Below, piece by piece: positions 18,189 to 27,582 of a DNA stretch of 64,000 nucleotides. The notes under the pieces were generated by a model. The model did not search any database and had not been told where the DNA came from. It saw nothing but the letters and a program-made list of their open reading frames with translations. Every line of letters begins with the position of its first letter. The first letter of the stretch is position 1. The position numbers and the translations under genes were made by a program. This stretch comes from Pseudochrobactrum saccharolyticum. Its GTDB lineage: Bacteria > Pseudomonadota > Alphaproteobacteria > Rhizobiales > Rhizobiaceae. Where the stretch lies: contig NZ_VZPG01000001.1 of the NCBI RefSeq assembly GCF_008801715.1, positions 1,397,589 through 1,461,588 of the forward strand. Reading direction: 5' to 3'.

Positions 18189-18734
18189 ATGCCTTATGTA
18201 GGTGGCAGAAATCTTGAAGTTCTGTTCAGTGCGGAGCAGATTGCAGAACGCAATCGTGAACTGGCACAAAAAATTGCCGAGCGTAAGCTGGAACGGCCGC
18301 TGGCAGTTTCTATCCTCAAAGGCTCATTCATTTTTGCGGCAGACCTGATCCGCGCCATGCATGATGCCGGTGTTGAACCGGATGTGGAATTCATCACTGT
18401 CTCCAGCTATGGCGCAGGCACAAAGGGCGGCGAAATCCGTCTGGTGCGCGATATCGACAGCGATGTTGAAGGCCGCGATATTCTGCTGATTGATGATATT
18501 CTTGAATCCGGCAAAACGCTGAATTTTGTGCGTGAACTGATGATGTCACGCGGCGCACGCAGTGTGAGTATTGCTGTGCTGCTGGACAAGCCGGGTCACC
18601 GTAAGCTTGATCTTTATGCGGATTTCACAGCTTTTGAATGTCCGGATTATTTCGTTGTCGGCTATGGCATGGATGTGGCGCATTCTTTCCGCCAGCTGCC
18701 TTATGTCGGCCGCGTTATGGATGAGCAGGAATAA
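18189..18734 (+). CDS. hpt: Hypoxanthine phosphoribosyltransferase
   Basis: This is a purine-salvage enzyme that converts hypoxanthine (and often guanine) with PRPP to the nucleotide. The 181 residues carry the PRPP-binding motif LLIDDILESGKTL (about 99-111), SILKGSFIFAADL in the N-terminal half, and PDYFVVGYGMD near the C-terminus. All are HGPRT hallmarks. The frame is open from 18162, but ATG 18189 follows GGAG by eight bases and starts at the family's usual position. A strong terminator follows. Confidence 0.93.
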   Translation: MPYVGGRNLEVLFSAEQIAERNRELAQKIAERKLERPLAVSILKGSFIFAADLIRAMHDAGVEPDVEFITVSSYGAGTKGGEIRLVRDIDSDVEGRDILLIDDILESGKTLNFVRELMMSRGARSVSIAVLLDKPGHRKLDLYADFTAFECPDYFVVGYGMDVAHSFRQLPYVGRVMDEQE

Positions 18735-18756
18735 GATCCGACCATTCGCTGAATTT

Positions 18757-18788
18757 AAAAAGCCGCTCATGATTATGAGCGGCTTTTT
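18757..18788 (+). terminator. Terminator after hpt
   Basis: An AGCCGCTCAT/ATGAGCGGCT stem with a four-base loop is flanked by AAAA and TTTTTT, so it could act on both strands. Confidence 0.88.
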
Positions 18789-18796
18789 TATAAATA

Positions 18797-18893
18797 GAGT
18801 AGTTCCAGTTAAGTCTGAATTTTGGGAACCGCTCTATCCTTTTGTTTTGCGCATTATCCAACGCAAAACCGCTTCGCACTTTTTCTGAAAATG
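18797..18893. repeat. Composite intergenic palindromic element including family A unit
   Basis: The left part runs from AGAGTAGTTCC to GGGAACCGCTCT and forms an imperfect stem. The right part (about 18850-18893) is a copy of the unit tandemly repeated at 46000-46163: GCATTATCC, then CGCAAAACCGCTTCGCAC, then TTTTT and GAAATGCT-like ends. No ORF lies here. The element sits just downstream of the TIGR02302 gene's stop codon. Confidence 0.6.
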
Positions 18894-18895
18894 CT

Positions 18896-21415
18896 TTATT
18901 GATCGCGTTTCAGCAGACGTTCCAGATAGTCTTTTTCCTGCTGCGGGCTCAGCGCATCGCCGAGTTTTTTGCGGATTTCATCAAGAATGCGGCGGGCTTT
19001 CTGGATATCAATCTGGTTCGGCAGCTGATTGCCGGTGCCTTCCGAACTGCCCTGACCGGTTTGACGCCCTAACGGATCCTGACCTTCACCGGTTTGCTGC
19101 CCCTGACCTTCACCCTGCGCCTGCTGCAATTGCTGCATCATGGAGCGGGCACCGCGGCGCAAGGCATCAAGCGCCTCGGCCTGCTGATCTGTGGCCTGTC
19201 CGCTTTCGCCATTGCCCAGCGAGCGGCCTGCACGCCCCATGGAGTTCAGCGCCTGATCCATTTCTTTCGAGGATTCAAGCCCCTGTTGTTTTAGCTGGTC
19301 TGTCAGCGCATTCAGCTCATTTTGCAAGTCGCGCTGCTGCTGCTGTAAATCTTTCAGAGCCTGTTCGGTTTCCTGACGGGACTGGCCGTTTTGCGGGCGC
19401 TGCTCTCCTTCGCCGTCATAATTGAAATCATCAGACTGTTCCTGCAATTGCTGATCCAGCTTGAAAGTTTCATTCATCAGCTCCTGCTGACGGCGCATCA
19501 GATCACCGAGCTTATTCAGCTGTTGCTGTGCGCCGCTGCCTTGTCCCTGACCTTGGCCTTGACCGCTACCCTGACCTTGCTGAGCGCTCTGACCAGGCTG
19601 AAGATTGTTGAGCATTTCCTGCAATTGCGACAGCATCTGCTGAGCTTCCGCATGATTGCCGGAACGGGCGAGGTCTTCAATCTGCTGCATCATCCGGTCA
19701 ATATCGCGCTGGCTGAGCACGCGGGTATTGGGATTGTTCTGGGCGTTTTTATTCGGATTGGTTTGCTGGCGGCGTGCCATTTCGTTTAAGTATCGGTTCA
19801 TGGCTTCGCGCAGTTCTTTCGTCAGTCGGGCAATTTCTTCCGGACTGGCATTATTCTGCAATGCCTGACTTAACGCCTCCTGCGCTGCACGCAGGGCTTT
19901 TTCCGCATCGGAAAGCTGACCATCTTCAATGCCGCGCGCGACATTCCACATATAGCTGACAATCTCGCGCAGCTCCCCATCATTGCGTGCCAGTTTCAGA
20001 CGTTCCCGCACAGAGCGCAGACCCAGAAAATGGCTGACATTGGCAATGGTGGTCTGCGGATGCATGGTGAGCGCATCCAGCATTTGCACAACAGGTGTTT
20101 TCTGATTGCTGTCGAGCGCCAGCACCTGACGCTGCTCGGCAATGGCGCGTGCCAGCGGATTGATAAACGGGCGTTGCGGCAGCACAAAACGGATTTCTTT
20201 GCTTGTGCCTGTCTGGCCTGCATCATCAATCGCCTGCAATTGCAGGGAGACATATTTGCCAGCCCACGGATGCATAGTCAGATCCTGAAGGGCTGTGGTC
20301 TCGTCCGTGCTGTTTTTGCCGCGCTTGGGTATAGTCAGCCGTAGTTCCGGCGCGTCTGTCAGCGATTGCGCGCCTTCTTCAGGTTGTTCCAGAAGTTTGA
20401 TGACAGGCTGTAATTTAGTCACGCCATAGTCATCGCCAGCTTTATAGTGCAGTTCCAATGTGCCGTTCAGCGCATAGGTCGGATTGCGGGTAAAATCGAC
20501 GACGGGCGGCGTATCCGGCGTGATGTTAAACTGCCACGCCTGACGACGTGAACCGGCCTGCAGACTGGCAGCGACCGTTTTATTCAGAAGCAGTTCAAAA
20601 TTGGTGCTGTCTTGTGTTTTCGCTGTACCGGAAGCCGGTTTGGCCTCAACTGAATAGGCTTTGCCGTCCTGACCGGTCATAGTCAGCTGATTACGTGTAC
20701 TGCCGCTGATCTGAACGCTGAGAATACTGCCCTGAGGCACATCCAGCGGTTTTACATCTGTATTGGCACTCAAAAAGACCGGTGCTTTGCCCGTATAGGC
20801 GGGTGGCGTAATCCATGCATCAATGCGGCCTTCCGGCCCTGCAAAGCCTTCAGGCGGGTTCCACAGATCACTGATTTTACCGGACGACGGGCTGAAGGAA
20901 TAAGCCGCCGTTGAAGCAAACAGCAAAATGACAAATGTGCGCAGGGCATAAGGATCGCGCTGCGGAATATCAGGATGGGGCAGAAATCCGTGCAGCCTGT
21001 CCGTCAGCGCGGCCATACGCTTGCGGTGTTCCTGCCAGAGTGCCTGTGCCAGCGGATCGTCACTCTGTCCGGCAAGCTGATCGTCGCTCAGTTGCAACGG
21101 GCTGTGCTGCAAGCCGTTTTCACGCTCAATCCGGTTGTTGACCGTCTGATCGTCCGGCAATTGAAAATGCCGGAAACGGAAAAGCGCATAGGCATAGGCC
21201 AGTATAAAAACGGCAGACAGCGTGAAATGCAGCCAACGCGGCATGGCCTGAAACAGACCGAGCCAGGCCAGACTGGCCAATAATGCTGTTAAAAGCAGAA
21301 CCGGTAATATCAACGGCCATAAACGCTCAAAGCACAAGACCAATGCCGCTTTGATCCGCAGACGATAAAGCCTGCGGTCTGCGTTTTCAAAAGATCTGGT
21401 GTCCGGTTCAGGCAT
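18896..21415 (-). CDS. TIGR02302 family protein
   Basis: The ORF encodes an 839-residue alphaproteobacterial protein of the TIGR02302 type. Two hydrophobic segments near the N-terminus (about 32-50 and 57-75) and another near 158-175 anchor it in the membrane. A beta-rich extracytoplasmic region follows (about 195-420), then a helical region. Residues from about 560 to the end are very rich in Gln, with runs of alternating Gln and Gly near 610-630 and long coiled-coil-like stretches. The last 40 residues (ARRILDEIRKKLGDALS) are conserved in the family. Function is not known. It follows lptM in an operon-like run from argH. Confidence 0.85.
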   Translation of the reverse strand: MPEPDTRSFENADRRLYRLRIKAALVLCFERLWPLILPVLLLTALLASLAWLGLFQAMPRWLHFTLSAVFILAYAYALFRFRHFQLPDDQTVNNRIERENGLQHSPLQLSDDQLAGQSDDPLAQALWQEHRKRMAALTDRLHGFLPHPDIPQRDPYALRTFVILLFASTAAYSFSPSSGKISDLWNPPEGFAGPEGRIDAWITPPAYTGKAPVFLSANTDVKPLDVPQGSILSVQISGSTRNQLTMTGQDGKAYSVEAKPASGTAKTQDSTNFELLLNKTVAASLQAGSRRQAWQFNITPDTPPVVDFTRNPTYALNGTLELHYKAGDDYGVTKLQPVIKLLEQPEEGAQSLTDAPELRLTIPKRGKNSTDETTALQDLTMHPWAGKYVSLQLQAIDDAGQTGTSKEIRFVLPQRPFINPLARAIAEQRQVLALDSNQKTPVVQMLDALTMHPQTTIANVSHFLGLRSVRERLKLARNDGELREIVSYMWNVARGIEDGQLSDAEKALRAAQEALSQALQNNASPEEIARLTKELREAMNRYLNEMARRQQTNPNKNAQNNPNTRVLSQRDIDRMMQQIEDLARSGNHAEAQQMLSQLQEMLNNLQPGQSAQQGQGSGQGQGQGQGSGAQQQLNKLGDLMRRQQELMNETFKLDQQLQEQSDDFNYDGEGEQRPQNGQSRQETEQALKDLQQQQRDLQNELNALTDQLKQQGLESSKEMDQALNSMGRAGRSLGNGESGQATDQQAEALDALRRGARSMMQQLQQAQGEGQGQQTGEGQDPLGRQTGQGSSEGTGNQLPNQIDIQKARRILDEIRKKLGDALSPQQEKDYLERLLKRDQ

Positions 21416-21533
21416 TCAATATCCGGTTCTGTATCTTAGCGCAGTTAAATTGACTGAATTTAACCTCAGCGAACATGCGGCTGCTCAAAAAATCTGAAGC
21501 GGACGCAGTGGATAGGTTGAAATGCGACCCGCT

Positions 21534-21716
21534 TTAAATCAGCTTATCCAGAATAAATGGTTTTTCTTCGACAGCTTTTTTATCCGGTTTGCGCCAGTCA
21601 TCATGCACTGTCGCATTTGGCGGGGCTTCCAGTGCGCCACGACGGCCGCAGCCGGATACAATGCTGCCAACGGCAACAAGCATAATCACAGAGGTCATGA
21701 ATACGCGGCTATTCAT
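21534..21716 (-). CDS. lptM: LptM-like small lipoprotein
   Basis: The predicted lipoprotein has 60 residues, with signal peptide MNSRVFMTSVIMLVAVGS and lipobox IVSGC. The mature part begins CGRRGALEAPP, which is the LptM/YifL signature (CGxxGxLxxP). In E. coli LptM helps the LPS translocon LptDE mature; a similar role here is inferred from family. The open frame extends to 21821 but the signal peptide sets the start at 21716. In many Rhizobiales lysA follows this gene. Here TIGR02302 follows directly after 118 bases. Confidence 0.85.
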   Translation of the reverse strand: MNSRVFMTSVIMLVAVGSIVSGCGRRGALEAPPNATVHDDWRKPDKKAVEEKPFILDKLI

Positions 21717-21886
21717 CAAAAAATATCCTGAAACTGGTGTTTGGCCGCAAAGCCGTGAGTAATTTTCGCTGACAGTTTTAGCTGAATTACGGGACAACGC
21801 AAACTGTTCGGAGACAAACACAAATCTTTGAAGGGATGCAGACCGGAGGCATAAACCGCCTCCGGTCTGTTGTATAGCGGGGCGGA

Positions 21887-23287
21887 TCAGGCCTTAATCA
21901 GGCGTTTTTTCCAGTATTTGATCTGGCGGCGCACTTCCTGCGGTGCGGTGCCACCGAAAGACTGGCGGCTTTTTACCGATTTATCCACAGTTAGGAAACC
22001 GAACACTGCATCATTAATCTGCGGATGGATCGACTGCATGTCTTCCAGCGTCAGTTTGGACAGATCGACTTTCTTCGATTCTGCCAGTGCAACGGCACGG
22101 CCTGTCACATGATGGGCTTCACGGAATGGCAGGCCAAGCTCACGCACCAGCCAGTCAGCAAGATCAGTTGCAGTGGAGTAACCGGAACCGGCAGCCTTTT
22201 TCATCGAGGCTTCAATCACGGTGAGGTCGGAAACCATACCGCTCATGGCTGCGAGTGCCAGTTCGATGGATTCAGCAGCATCAAAAACCGCTTCTTTGTC
22301 TTCCTGCATATCTTTGGAATAGGCCAGCGGCAGGCCTTTCATCACCATCAGTAGGCCGACAAGCGAGCCGGTGATACGGCCGGTCTTGGCGCGCACCAGT
22401 TCTGCGGCATCCGGATTTTTCTTCTGCGGCATGATCGAAGAGCCGGTGGAGAAAGCGTCGGACAGGCGGATGAAATTGAACTGCGAGGTTGACCAGATCA
22501 CAATTTCTTCGGCCAGACGCGACAGATGGGTTGCACAGATCGAAGCAATCGACAGGAATTCCAGCGCATAGTCGCGGTCGGAAACGCTATCGATCGAATT
22601 GCGGGTCGGTTCGCGGAAACCGAGCGCTTCGGCAGTCATGTGGCGGTCAATCGGGAAACCGGTGCCGGCCAGCGCTGCCGCACCGAGCGGGCTTTCATTC
22701 ATACGTTCAATCGCATCGCGCACGCGGGACAAATCGCGGCCGAACATTTCCACATAGGCCATGCAATGATGACCGAAAGTCACCGGCTGTGCCGTCTGCA
22801 AATGGGTGAAACCCGGCATCACAGTTGCTGCGTGCTCTTCCGCGCGGATCAGGAAGGCTTCGATCAGGATTTTCAGCGAGGCAGCAGTCTTTTCCAGCTC
22901 ATTTTTGACCCAGAGACGGAAATCAAGCGCAACCTGATCGTTACGCGAACGGGCAGTATGCAGACGACCGGCCGGAGCGCCAATCAGATCAGCCAGACGG
23001 GCTTCCACATTCATATGGATGTCTTCAAGCTTACGCGAGAAGGTAAATTTGCCATTTTCGATCTCGGCTAATATGGTATTGAGACCATCGGAGATCTGTT
23101 TGTGATCATCTGCAGAGATGATGCCGGTCTTGGCAAGCATGGCAGCATGCGCCAGCGATCCGGCAATGTCCTGTGCATAGAGTTTGCGGTCATAACCGAT
23201 CGAAGCATTAATCTCTTCCATGATGGCAGAGGGTCCTGAGGCGAAACGGCCACCCCACATCTGGTTACTGGATTTTTCTGTCGTCAT
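21887..23287 (-). CDS. argH: Argininosuccinate lyase
   Basis: This enzyme catalyses the last step of arginine synthesis, cleaving argininosuccinate to arginine and fumarate. The 466 residues match the family. The fumarase-superfamily signature [11 protein letters not shown] lies near residue 280, with the catalytic serine on this flexible loop. Other conserved blocks are [16 protein letters not shown] and [17 protein letters not shown]. The start [15 protein letters not shown] is the usual family opening. It is divergent from tlpA, only 45 bases apart. Confidence 0.96.
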   Translation of the reverse strand: MTTEKSSNQMWGGRFASGPSAIMEEINASIGYDRKLYAQDIAGSLAHAAMLAKTGIISADDHKQISDGLNTILAEIENGKFTFSRKLEDIHMNVEARLADLIGAPAGRLHTARSRNDQVALDFRLWVKNELEKTAASLKILIEAFLIRAEEHAATVMPGFTHLQTAQPVTFGHHCMAYVEMFGRDLSRVRDAIERMNESPLGAAALAGTGFPIDRHMTAEALGFREPTRNSIDSVSDRDYALEFLSIASICATHLSRLAEEIVIWSTSQFNFIRLSDAFSTGSSIMPQKKNPDAAELVRAKTGRITGSLVGLLMVMKGLPLAYSKDMQEDKEAVFDAAESIELALAAMSGMVSDLTVIEASMKKAAGSGYSTATDLADWLVRELGLPFREAHHVTGRAVALAESKKVDLSKLTLEDMQSIHPQINDAVFGFLTVDKSVKSRQSFGGTAPQEVRRQIKYWKKRLIKA

Positions 23288-23332
23288 GCGCTTATGCCCT
23301 GAGCCGGAACTGTGAAGTAAAAGAACGATATT

Positions 23333-24046
23333 ATGGCCGAAGATAATAAAGAGACAAAACCGAAAAGCGCAATCAGCCCGAAGATGATTTTGTTCGCCGG
23401 TATTGCCGGACTTCTGGCCGGTGCCCTTGCGGTATACGTGATGGAACCGCCTTCTGGCAATGTTGTTCCGACAGAGAATACGGCCAGTAATGCCGCAGCA
23501 GGCGGCGCAGAGGATGCAAAATGTGCGTTAAATCAGGAGCAGTTAGCTAAACTCTCCGCTGCTGCAACCGGTGAAGTTGCCGGAATGCAGCCATCGGATA
23601 AGCCTGCTTTGCTGACACATCTGCAATTTGATGCCCCAGACGGATCAAAAACCACCATCGGCGATATGAAGGGCAAGACCCTGCTGGTTAATCTCTGGGC
23701 GAGCTGGTGCGCGCCGTGCCGTGAGGAAATGCCCGCGCTGGATAAGCTGCAGGCCGAGCAGGGCAGTGACGATTTTGAAGTGGTGGCGCTGAATATCGAC
23801 ACCGGCGATATTTCCAAGCCGAAGAATTTCCTCAACGAGATCGGCGTTGAGAAGCTCGGTTTTTATCGCGATGCCAGTCTGACTGTTTTTAATGATCTGA
23901 AACGCAGAGGTTTGGCTTTTGGTTTGCCTGTAACTTTGCTGATTGATGAAACCGGTTGTCAGATTGCGGCAATGAACGGACCAGCACACTGGGCGGGGCA
24001 GGACGCTGTTAATCTGGTGAATACAGCCAAGAGCCTGCGTAACTGA
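23333..24046 (+). CDS. tlpA: TlpA-family thiol:disulfide interchange protein
   Basis: This membrane-anchored periplasmic thioredoxin is probably involved in reducing apocytochrome c or copper-site cysteines, as for TlpA/CycY proteins. The 237 residues have one membrane segment (about 17-37) and the thioredoxin motif [13 protein letters not shown] with Cys126 and Cys129. [10 protein letters not shown] segment carries the cis-proline. An extra cysteine pair (Cys64 and Cys at about 216, in TGCQIA) is typical of TlpA. It lies beside argH in the same arrangement as in Brucella and Bradyrhizobium relatives. Confidence 0.9.
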   Translation: MAEDNKETKPKSAISPKMILFAGIAGLLAGALAVYVMEPPSGNVVPTENTASNAAAGGAEDAKCALNQEQLAKLSAAATGEVAGMQPSDKPALLTHLQFDAPDGSKTTIGDMKGKTLLVNLWASWCAPCREEMPALDKLQAEQGSDDFEVVALNIDTGDISKPKNFLNEIGVEKLGFYRDASLTVFNDLKRRGLAFGLPVTLLIDETGCQIAAMNGPAHWAGQDAVNLVNTAKSLRN

Positions 24047-24055
24047 TTGGTCGCC

Positions 24056-24094
24056 AAATCCTGTATAATGTGATTTTACAGGATTTGGGTTTTC
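24056..24094 (+). terminator. Possible terminator after tlpA
   Basis: A perfect ten-pair AAATCCTGTA/TACAGGATTT stem is followed by GGGTTTTCT. The T run is short, so termination strength is uncertain. Confidence 0.5.
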
Positions 24095-24126
24095 TGCTCT
24101 GCTGAAGATCTTAAGGGAGATTTTCT

Positions 24127-24747
24127 ATGGGGCTGGATGTCTGGCTTGCCTTCACGGCTGCATCAATTGTTTTGCTGGTGATACCGGGGCCAACAATTTT
24201 GTTGGTGGTTTCCTATGCCTTGGGGCAGGGCTGGCGCACTGCCATGCCGATGGCGGCCGGTGTAGCGCTTGGTGATTTTACGGCAATGACATTGTCGATG
24301 CTCGGCATCGGTGCGTTGCTTGCTGCCTCTGCCACAATATTTACAATCGTGAAATGGCTTGGCGCTGCCTATCTGATCTGGCTTGGTATCAAATTATTCC
24401 GTTCAGGTGCTACAATGCAGGCAGAGGCGCGGGATGCCGATGTATCACCTGTGAAAATGCTGGCGCATGCATGGCTGGTGACATCTCTCAACCCGAAAAG
24501 CATCACGTTTTTCGTGGCTTTCCTGCCGCAGTTTCTTGACCGGCATGGCGATTTCTGGACGCAGATGCTGATTTTTGAAGCCACATTTCTGGTGCTGTCT
24601 TTCAGCAATGCGTTTCTCTACGCTTTTGCAGCGCATCGTGCGCGCACACTGTTTAAAAGCCCGCGGATTTTGCGTGCTTTCAACCGTACCGGCGGCACAT
24701 TGCTGATCGGTGCCGGTGTGGCAACGGCAACAATGCGCTCTTCGTAA
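24127..24747 (+). CDS. LysE/RhtB family amino-acid exporter
   Basis: The predicted inner-membrane exporter has 206 residues and about six hydrophobic helices. The family opening IPGPTILLVVSYALGQGWR and the LVTSLNPKSITFFVAFLPQFL block are typical of RhtB-type exporters of homoserine, threonine or related metabolites. An AGGGAG sequence precedes the ATG. The actual substrate cannot be told. It converges with the DUF188 gene with only eight bases between stop codons. Confidence 0.88.
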   Translation: MGLDVWLAFTAASIVLLVIPGPTILLVVSYALGQGWRTAMPMAAGVALGDFTAMTLSMLGIGALLAASATIFTIVKWLGAAYLIWLGIKLFRSGATMQAEARDADVSPVKMLAHAWLVTSLNPKSITFFVAFLPQFLDRHGDFWTQMLIFEATFLVLSFSNAFLYAFAAHRARTLFKSPRILRAFNRTGGTLLIGAGVATATMRSS

Positions 24748-24755
24748 TTTTTTTG

Positions 24756-25256
24756 TTATGCGGTGAAACCGTCACGCTTTAACCGCACAATTGCGAGGTC
24801 CAGCGCTGAGAGAAATGCGGAGCGGTCGCGGGCTGAAAACGGCTTTGAACCGCCGAATTGGCCTGATGAAACCGGATTGGCGGAACGCAGCTCATCCATC
24901 AGATTGCGGGTGGCAAGAATATTGCCGATATTGGCCGCACTGAACAGGCGGCCGTCCGGTGCAAGCGCAACAGCTCCGGCAGTGACAGCACGATGTGCCA
25001 GCGGGATATCTGCCGTGATAACAATCGCACCGGCACGCGACCGCTCGGCAATCCAGTCATCGGCCACATCCAGACCGGCAGGGACGATCACACGTTCAAT
25101 CAGCGGTTCATCACGCGGAATAGCGATAAAGCTGTTGGCGACCACAAAGGTTCTGATGCGGTGGCGCTCAGCAACTTTATAGGTCTCGTTTTTAACCGGA
25201 CAGGCATCGGCATCGACATAAATGCAGATGGTTTTGTTTTCATCGGAGTGTGTCAT
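24756..25256 (-). CDS. YaiI/YqxD family protein (DUF188)
   Basis: The 166-residue cytosolic protein opens with the family hallmark [23 protein letters not shown] and [14 protein letters not shown] follow. The fold is PIN-like and includes acidic residues that could bind metal, suggesting a nuclease, but activity is not established for the family. Single gene, divergent from the DMT transporter with about 100 bases between them. Confidence 0.88.
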   Translation of the reverse strand: MTHSDENKTICIYVDADACPVKNETYKVAERHRIRTFVVANSFIAIPRDEPLIERVIVPAGLDVADDWIAERSRAGAIVITADIPLAHRAVTAGAVALAPDGRLFSAANIGNILATRNLMDELRSANPVSSGQFGGSKPFSARDRSAFLSALDLAIVRLKRDGFTA

Positions 25257-25356
25257 TCATGCTTCATGGCAAAGCCAAATGTGAATGGCAAGCGTTTAAC
25301 GCTTGGCGAGGCAGGGCGGCAGGGATAAGCCGGTTGTATAGTTCGTGGAACAGATC

Positions 25357-26232
25357 ATGCCAGTCAAATATTTCCCTGCTTTATTCGTCTTTCTCTGGGC
25401 AACCGGTTTTATCGGTGCGGGGCTTGCTATGCCCTATGCCGAGCCGTTCTGGTTTATGACCGCACGGTTTTTCATTGCTGCAATTATTCTGGCAGTCTGG
25501 GCACTGGCAACCGGTGCCCGCTGGCCGGACAGGCGCGGGCTTGTGAACGCCGCGATTGTCGGCTGTCTCATTCACGGGATTTATCTCTCCGGCGTGTTCT
25601 GGGCAGTGCGCCATGGTTTGCCTGCGGGTATGACAGCGCTGGTTTCCGGCTTGCAGCCGCTGATTACCACGTTGATTGCCGCACTCTTCTTGCGTGAGAC
25701 AGTTTTGCCACGACAATGGCTGGGGCTACTGATCGGCTTCTGTGGTGTGGCGCTGGTGGTTGCACCGAAGTTTTCCTTGAGTTCCGGTGGGATTAATCCC
25801 GCAACATTAAGTGCGGCGCTCGCTGCTGTGATGGCGATCAGTATCGGCACGGTATGGCAAAAACGCTTTGCAGTGAAAATTGACCTGAGAACCGGTACCA
25901 CCGTGCAATATATTGCAGCGGGTATTCTGACCGGCTTGTTGTCGCTGACTTTCGAAACGCAGACGGTGATCTGGTCGCCGGAATTGCTGTTTGCAATGCT
26001 CTGGCTGGTGCTGGTTCTGTCAATCGGTGCGATCTTGCTGCTGCTGATCCTGATCGGGCAGGGTGAAGTGTCAAAAGTCGCTTCGTTCTTCTATCTGGTG
26101 CCGGGAACCGCCGCGATTATGGCCTATCTGCTGTTTGGAGAAACGCTGACGCTGGTGCAGATTGCCGGTATGGTGCTGACCACATTTGGTGTGGCACTGG
26201 CAACTTTACAAAAGAAAAAACCGGCAGCTTAA
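25357..26232 (+). CDS. DMT superfamily (EamA) transporter
   Basis: The inner-membrane transporter has 291 residues and ten predicted helices in two EamA repeats (about 5-135 and 148-285). Conserved features are FLWATGFIGAGLAMPYAEP at the start and the PGTAAIMAYLLFGE block in the second repeat. A GTG at 25345 is also in frame, but ATG 25357 has GGAA at six-base spacing. Substrate unknown; family members export amino acids or metabolites. Its last codons overlap a terminator for the opposing ABC operon. Confidence 0.88.
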   Translation: MPVKYFPALFVFLWATGFIGAGLAMPYAEPFWFMTARFFIAAIILAVWALATGARWPDRRGLVNAAIVGCLIHGIYLSGVFWAVRHGLPAGMTALVSGLQPLITTLIAALFLRETVLPRQWLGLLIGFCGVALVVAPKFSLSSGGINPATLSAALAAVMAISIGTVWQKRFAVKIDLRTGTTVQYIAAGILTGLLSLTFETQTVIWSPELLFAMLWLVLVLSIGAILLLLILIGQGEVSKVASFFYLVPGTAAIMAYLLFGETLTLVQIAGMVLTTFGVALATLQKKKPAA

Positions 26233-26243
26233 AGCCGCCGGTC
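26213..26243 (-). terminator. Terminator of the phosphodiesterase/ABC operon, inside the opposing gene's 3' end
   Basis: On the minus strand ACCGGCGGCTT pairs with AAGCTGCCGG and is followed by six T residues. The + strand reading encodes the C-terminal Lys-Lys-Pro-Ala-Ala and stop of the DMT transporter. Confidence 0.75.
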
Positions 26244-26263
26244 TGATTATTATTCTGATGTGA

Positions 26264-27529
26264 TTAGCGGCGCGGCAGCAGCTTTTTCACTTCATCGGCT
26301 GCATCGGCAAGGGCTTCTTCCGGTGTGGCCTTCTGCTCAACAACGCGGGACAGATTATCAACAATAGTCTGGGTTACTTTCACGCCGTTTGATCCGGGGA
26401 AAGCATACCAAGGGATCATGATATTCATCTGGCTGAGACCGGCTTTGAACAGTGGGTTTTCGTCATAGAATTTACCGAGATATTCGTCAGATTTTGCGGC
26501 CAGCTCATTATTCGGCACATAGCCGGTACCCGGCACAACGACCGATGCGCCATAAGGACCGGCAGCAAATTTGGCAAATTTCCATGCGGCTTCAATTTTC
26601 GCGTCGTCCGATGTCAGGATAACAACCGCATTACCACCGGTTGGCAGGCGGCCTTTTTCCGGATTAAGCAGCGGGATTTTAGCGGTACGCATATCGAATT
26701 TGTCGCCAACATTCTTGATTGTATTGCGCAGGCCGCCGGTGGTCTGGAAAGCAAAGCCGACATTTCCGGCCGCAAAGGCCTGTTCACCGGCTTCTTTGGT
26801 AAAGACCGGCAGGCCGCCTTCTTTGACCATGCGGTCGAGCAGTTTGAAAGCCGCTTCACCTTCAGCACCGCTGAATGCGACCTGTTTTTCATCTTCTGAA
26901 AGCATCCGGCCACCGGCACCGAATAACAGGGCTGAGAACATCCAGTCATCACCCTGCCAGCGGAAATCAATGCCCTGAACGCCGTTGCCGAGCGCTTTGA
27001 TCTTGCCGCCGATGCGGATGACATCATCCCATGTTGCCGGAGGCGTATCCGGGTTCTCGCCAACTTTTTTAAACAGATCCGCATTGTAATACATGATCGG
27101 ATTGGAAGTGGCGAAAGCCAGACCAACCTGACGGTCACCGATTTTGGCAAGGTTCAGAATGGTCGGAGTGAAACCCTGTGCTTCAAAATCAGTTTCTTTC
27201 TCGACCAGCGGTTTCAGATCAAGGCCGATATTGCGTTCACTTAAAATGCGCAGGCGGTTCAGGCCGGTAAAGGTGATGTCCGGCAGCTCAGCGGTGCCAT
27301 TCTGACGCATAATCAGCTGAATGCCGTCTTCATAGGTCGCGGAAGGATTGACGAAATGGATTTTGATATCCGGATTTTCTTCCGTGAATTTCTTGGAAAT
27401 ATTGGCCATCACGTCCTGAAAAAAGCCCGGCATAGGATAATGCACATTGAGCGTGGTTTCAGCCAGAGCTGTGCTGCACAGACCGGAAAAAAGGGCAGCA
27501 GCGGTCAGAGTACGGGAGAAGAATGTCAT
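26264..27529 (-). CDS. ABC transporter substrate-binding protein, UgpB-like
   Basis: The periplasmic binding protein has 421 residues and a clear signal peptide cleaved after about residue 23 (STALA-ETTLN). The body is a family 1 (carbohydrate/glycerol-phosphate type) solute-binding protein with segments such as ITFTGLNRLRILSERN, SNPIMYYNADLFKKVG and FQTTGGLRNTIK. It is the last gene in its operon, after two permeases, an ATPase and a phosphodiesterase. Together these suggest uptake of glycerophosphodiesters or a related phosphorylated compound, but that is inference. Other sugars remain possible. Confidence 0.85.
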   Translation of the reverse strand: MTFFSRTLTAAALFSGLCSTALAETTLNVHYPMPGFFQDVMANISKKFTEENPDIKIHFVNPSATYEDGIQLIMRQNGTAELPDITFTGLNRLRILSERNIGLDLKPLVEKETDFEAQGFTPTILNLAKIGDRQVGLAFATSNPIMYYNADLFKKVGENPDTPPATWDDVIRIGGKIKALGNGVQGIDFRWQGDDWMFSALLFGAGGRMLSEDEKQVAFSGAEGEAAFKLLDRMVKEGGLPVFTKEAGEQAFAAGNVGFAFQTTGGLRNTIKNVGDKFDMRTAKIPLLNPEKGRLPTGGNAVVILTSDDAKIEAAWKFAKFAAGPYGASVVVPGTGYVPNNELAAKSDEYLGKFYDENPLFKAGLSQMNIMIPWYAFPGSNGVKVTQTIVDNLSRVVEQKATPEEALADAADEVKKLLPRR

Positions 27530-27582
27530 TACAGGCTCCGTAAATGTTTGGGAGGAAGAGCGTTACAGACGTGAGGTTGCGA

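Noticed and set aside
21981..21989. TTATCCACA, a perfect DnaA box
   Set aside because: A single 9-mer inside argH is expected by chance in a window of this size; no cluster or AT-rich unwinding region is near.
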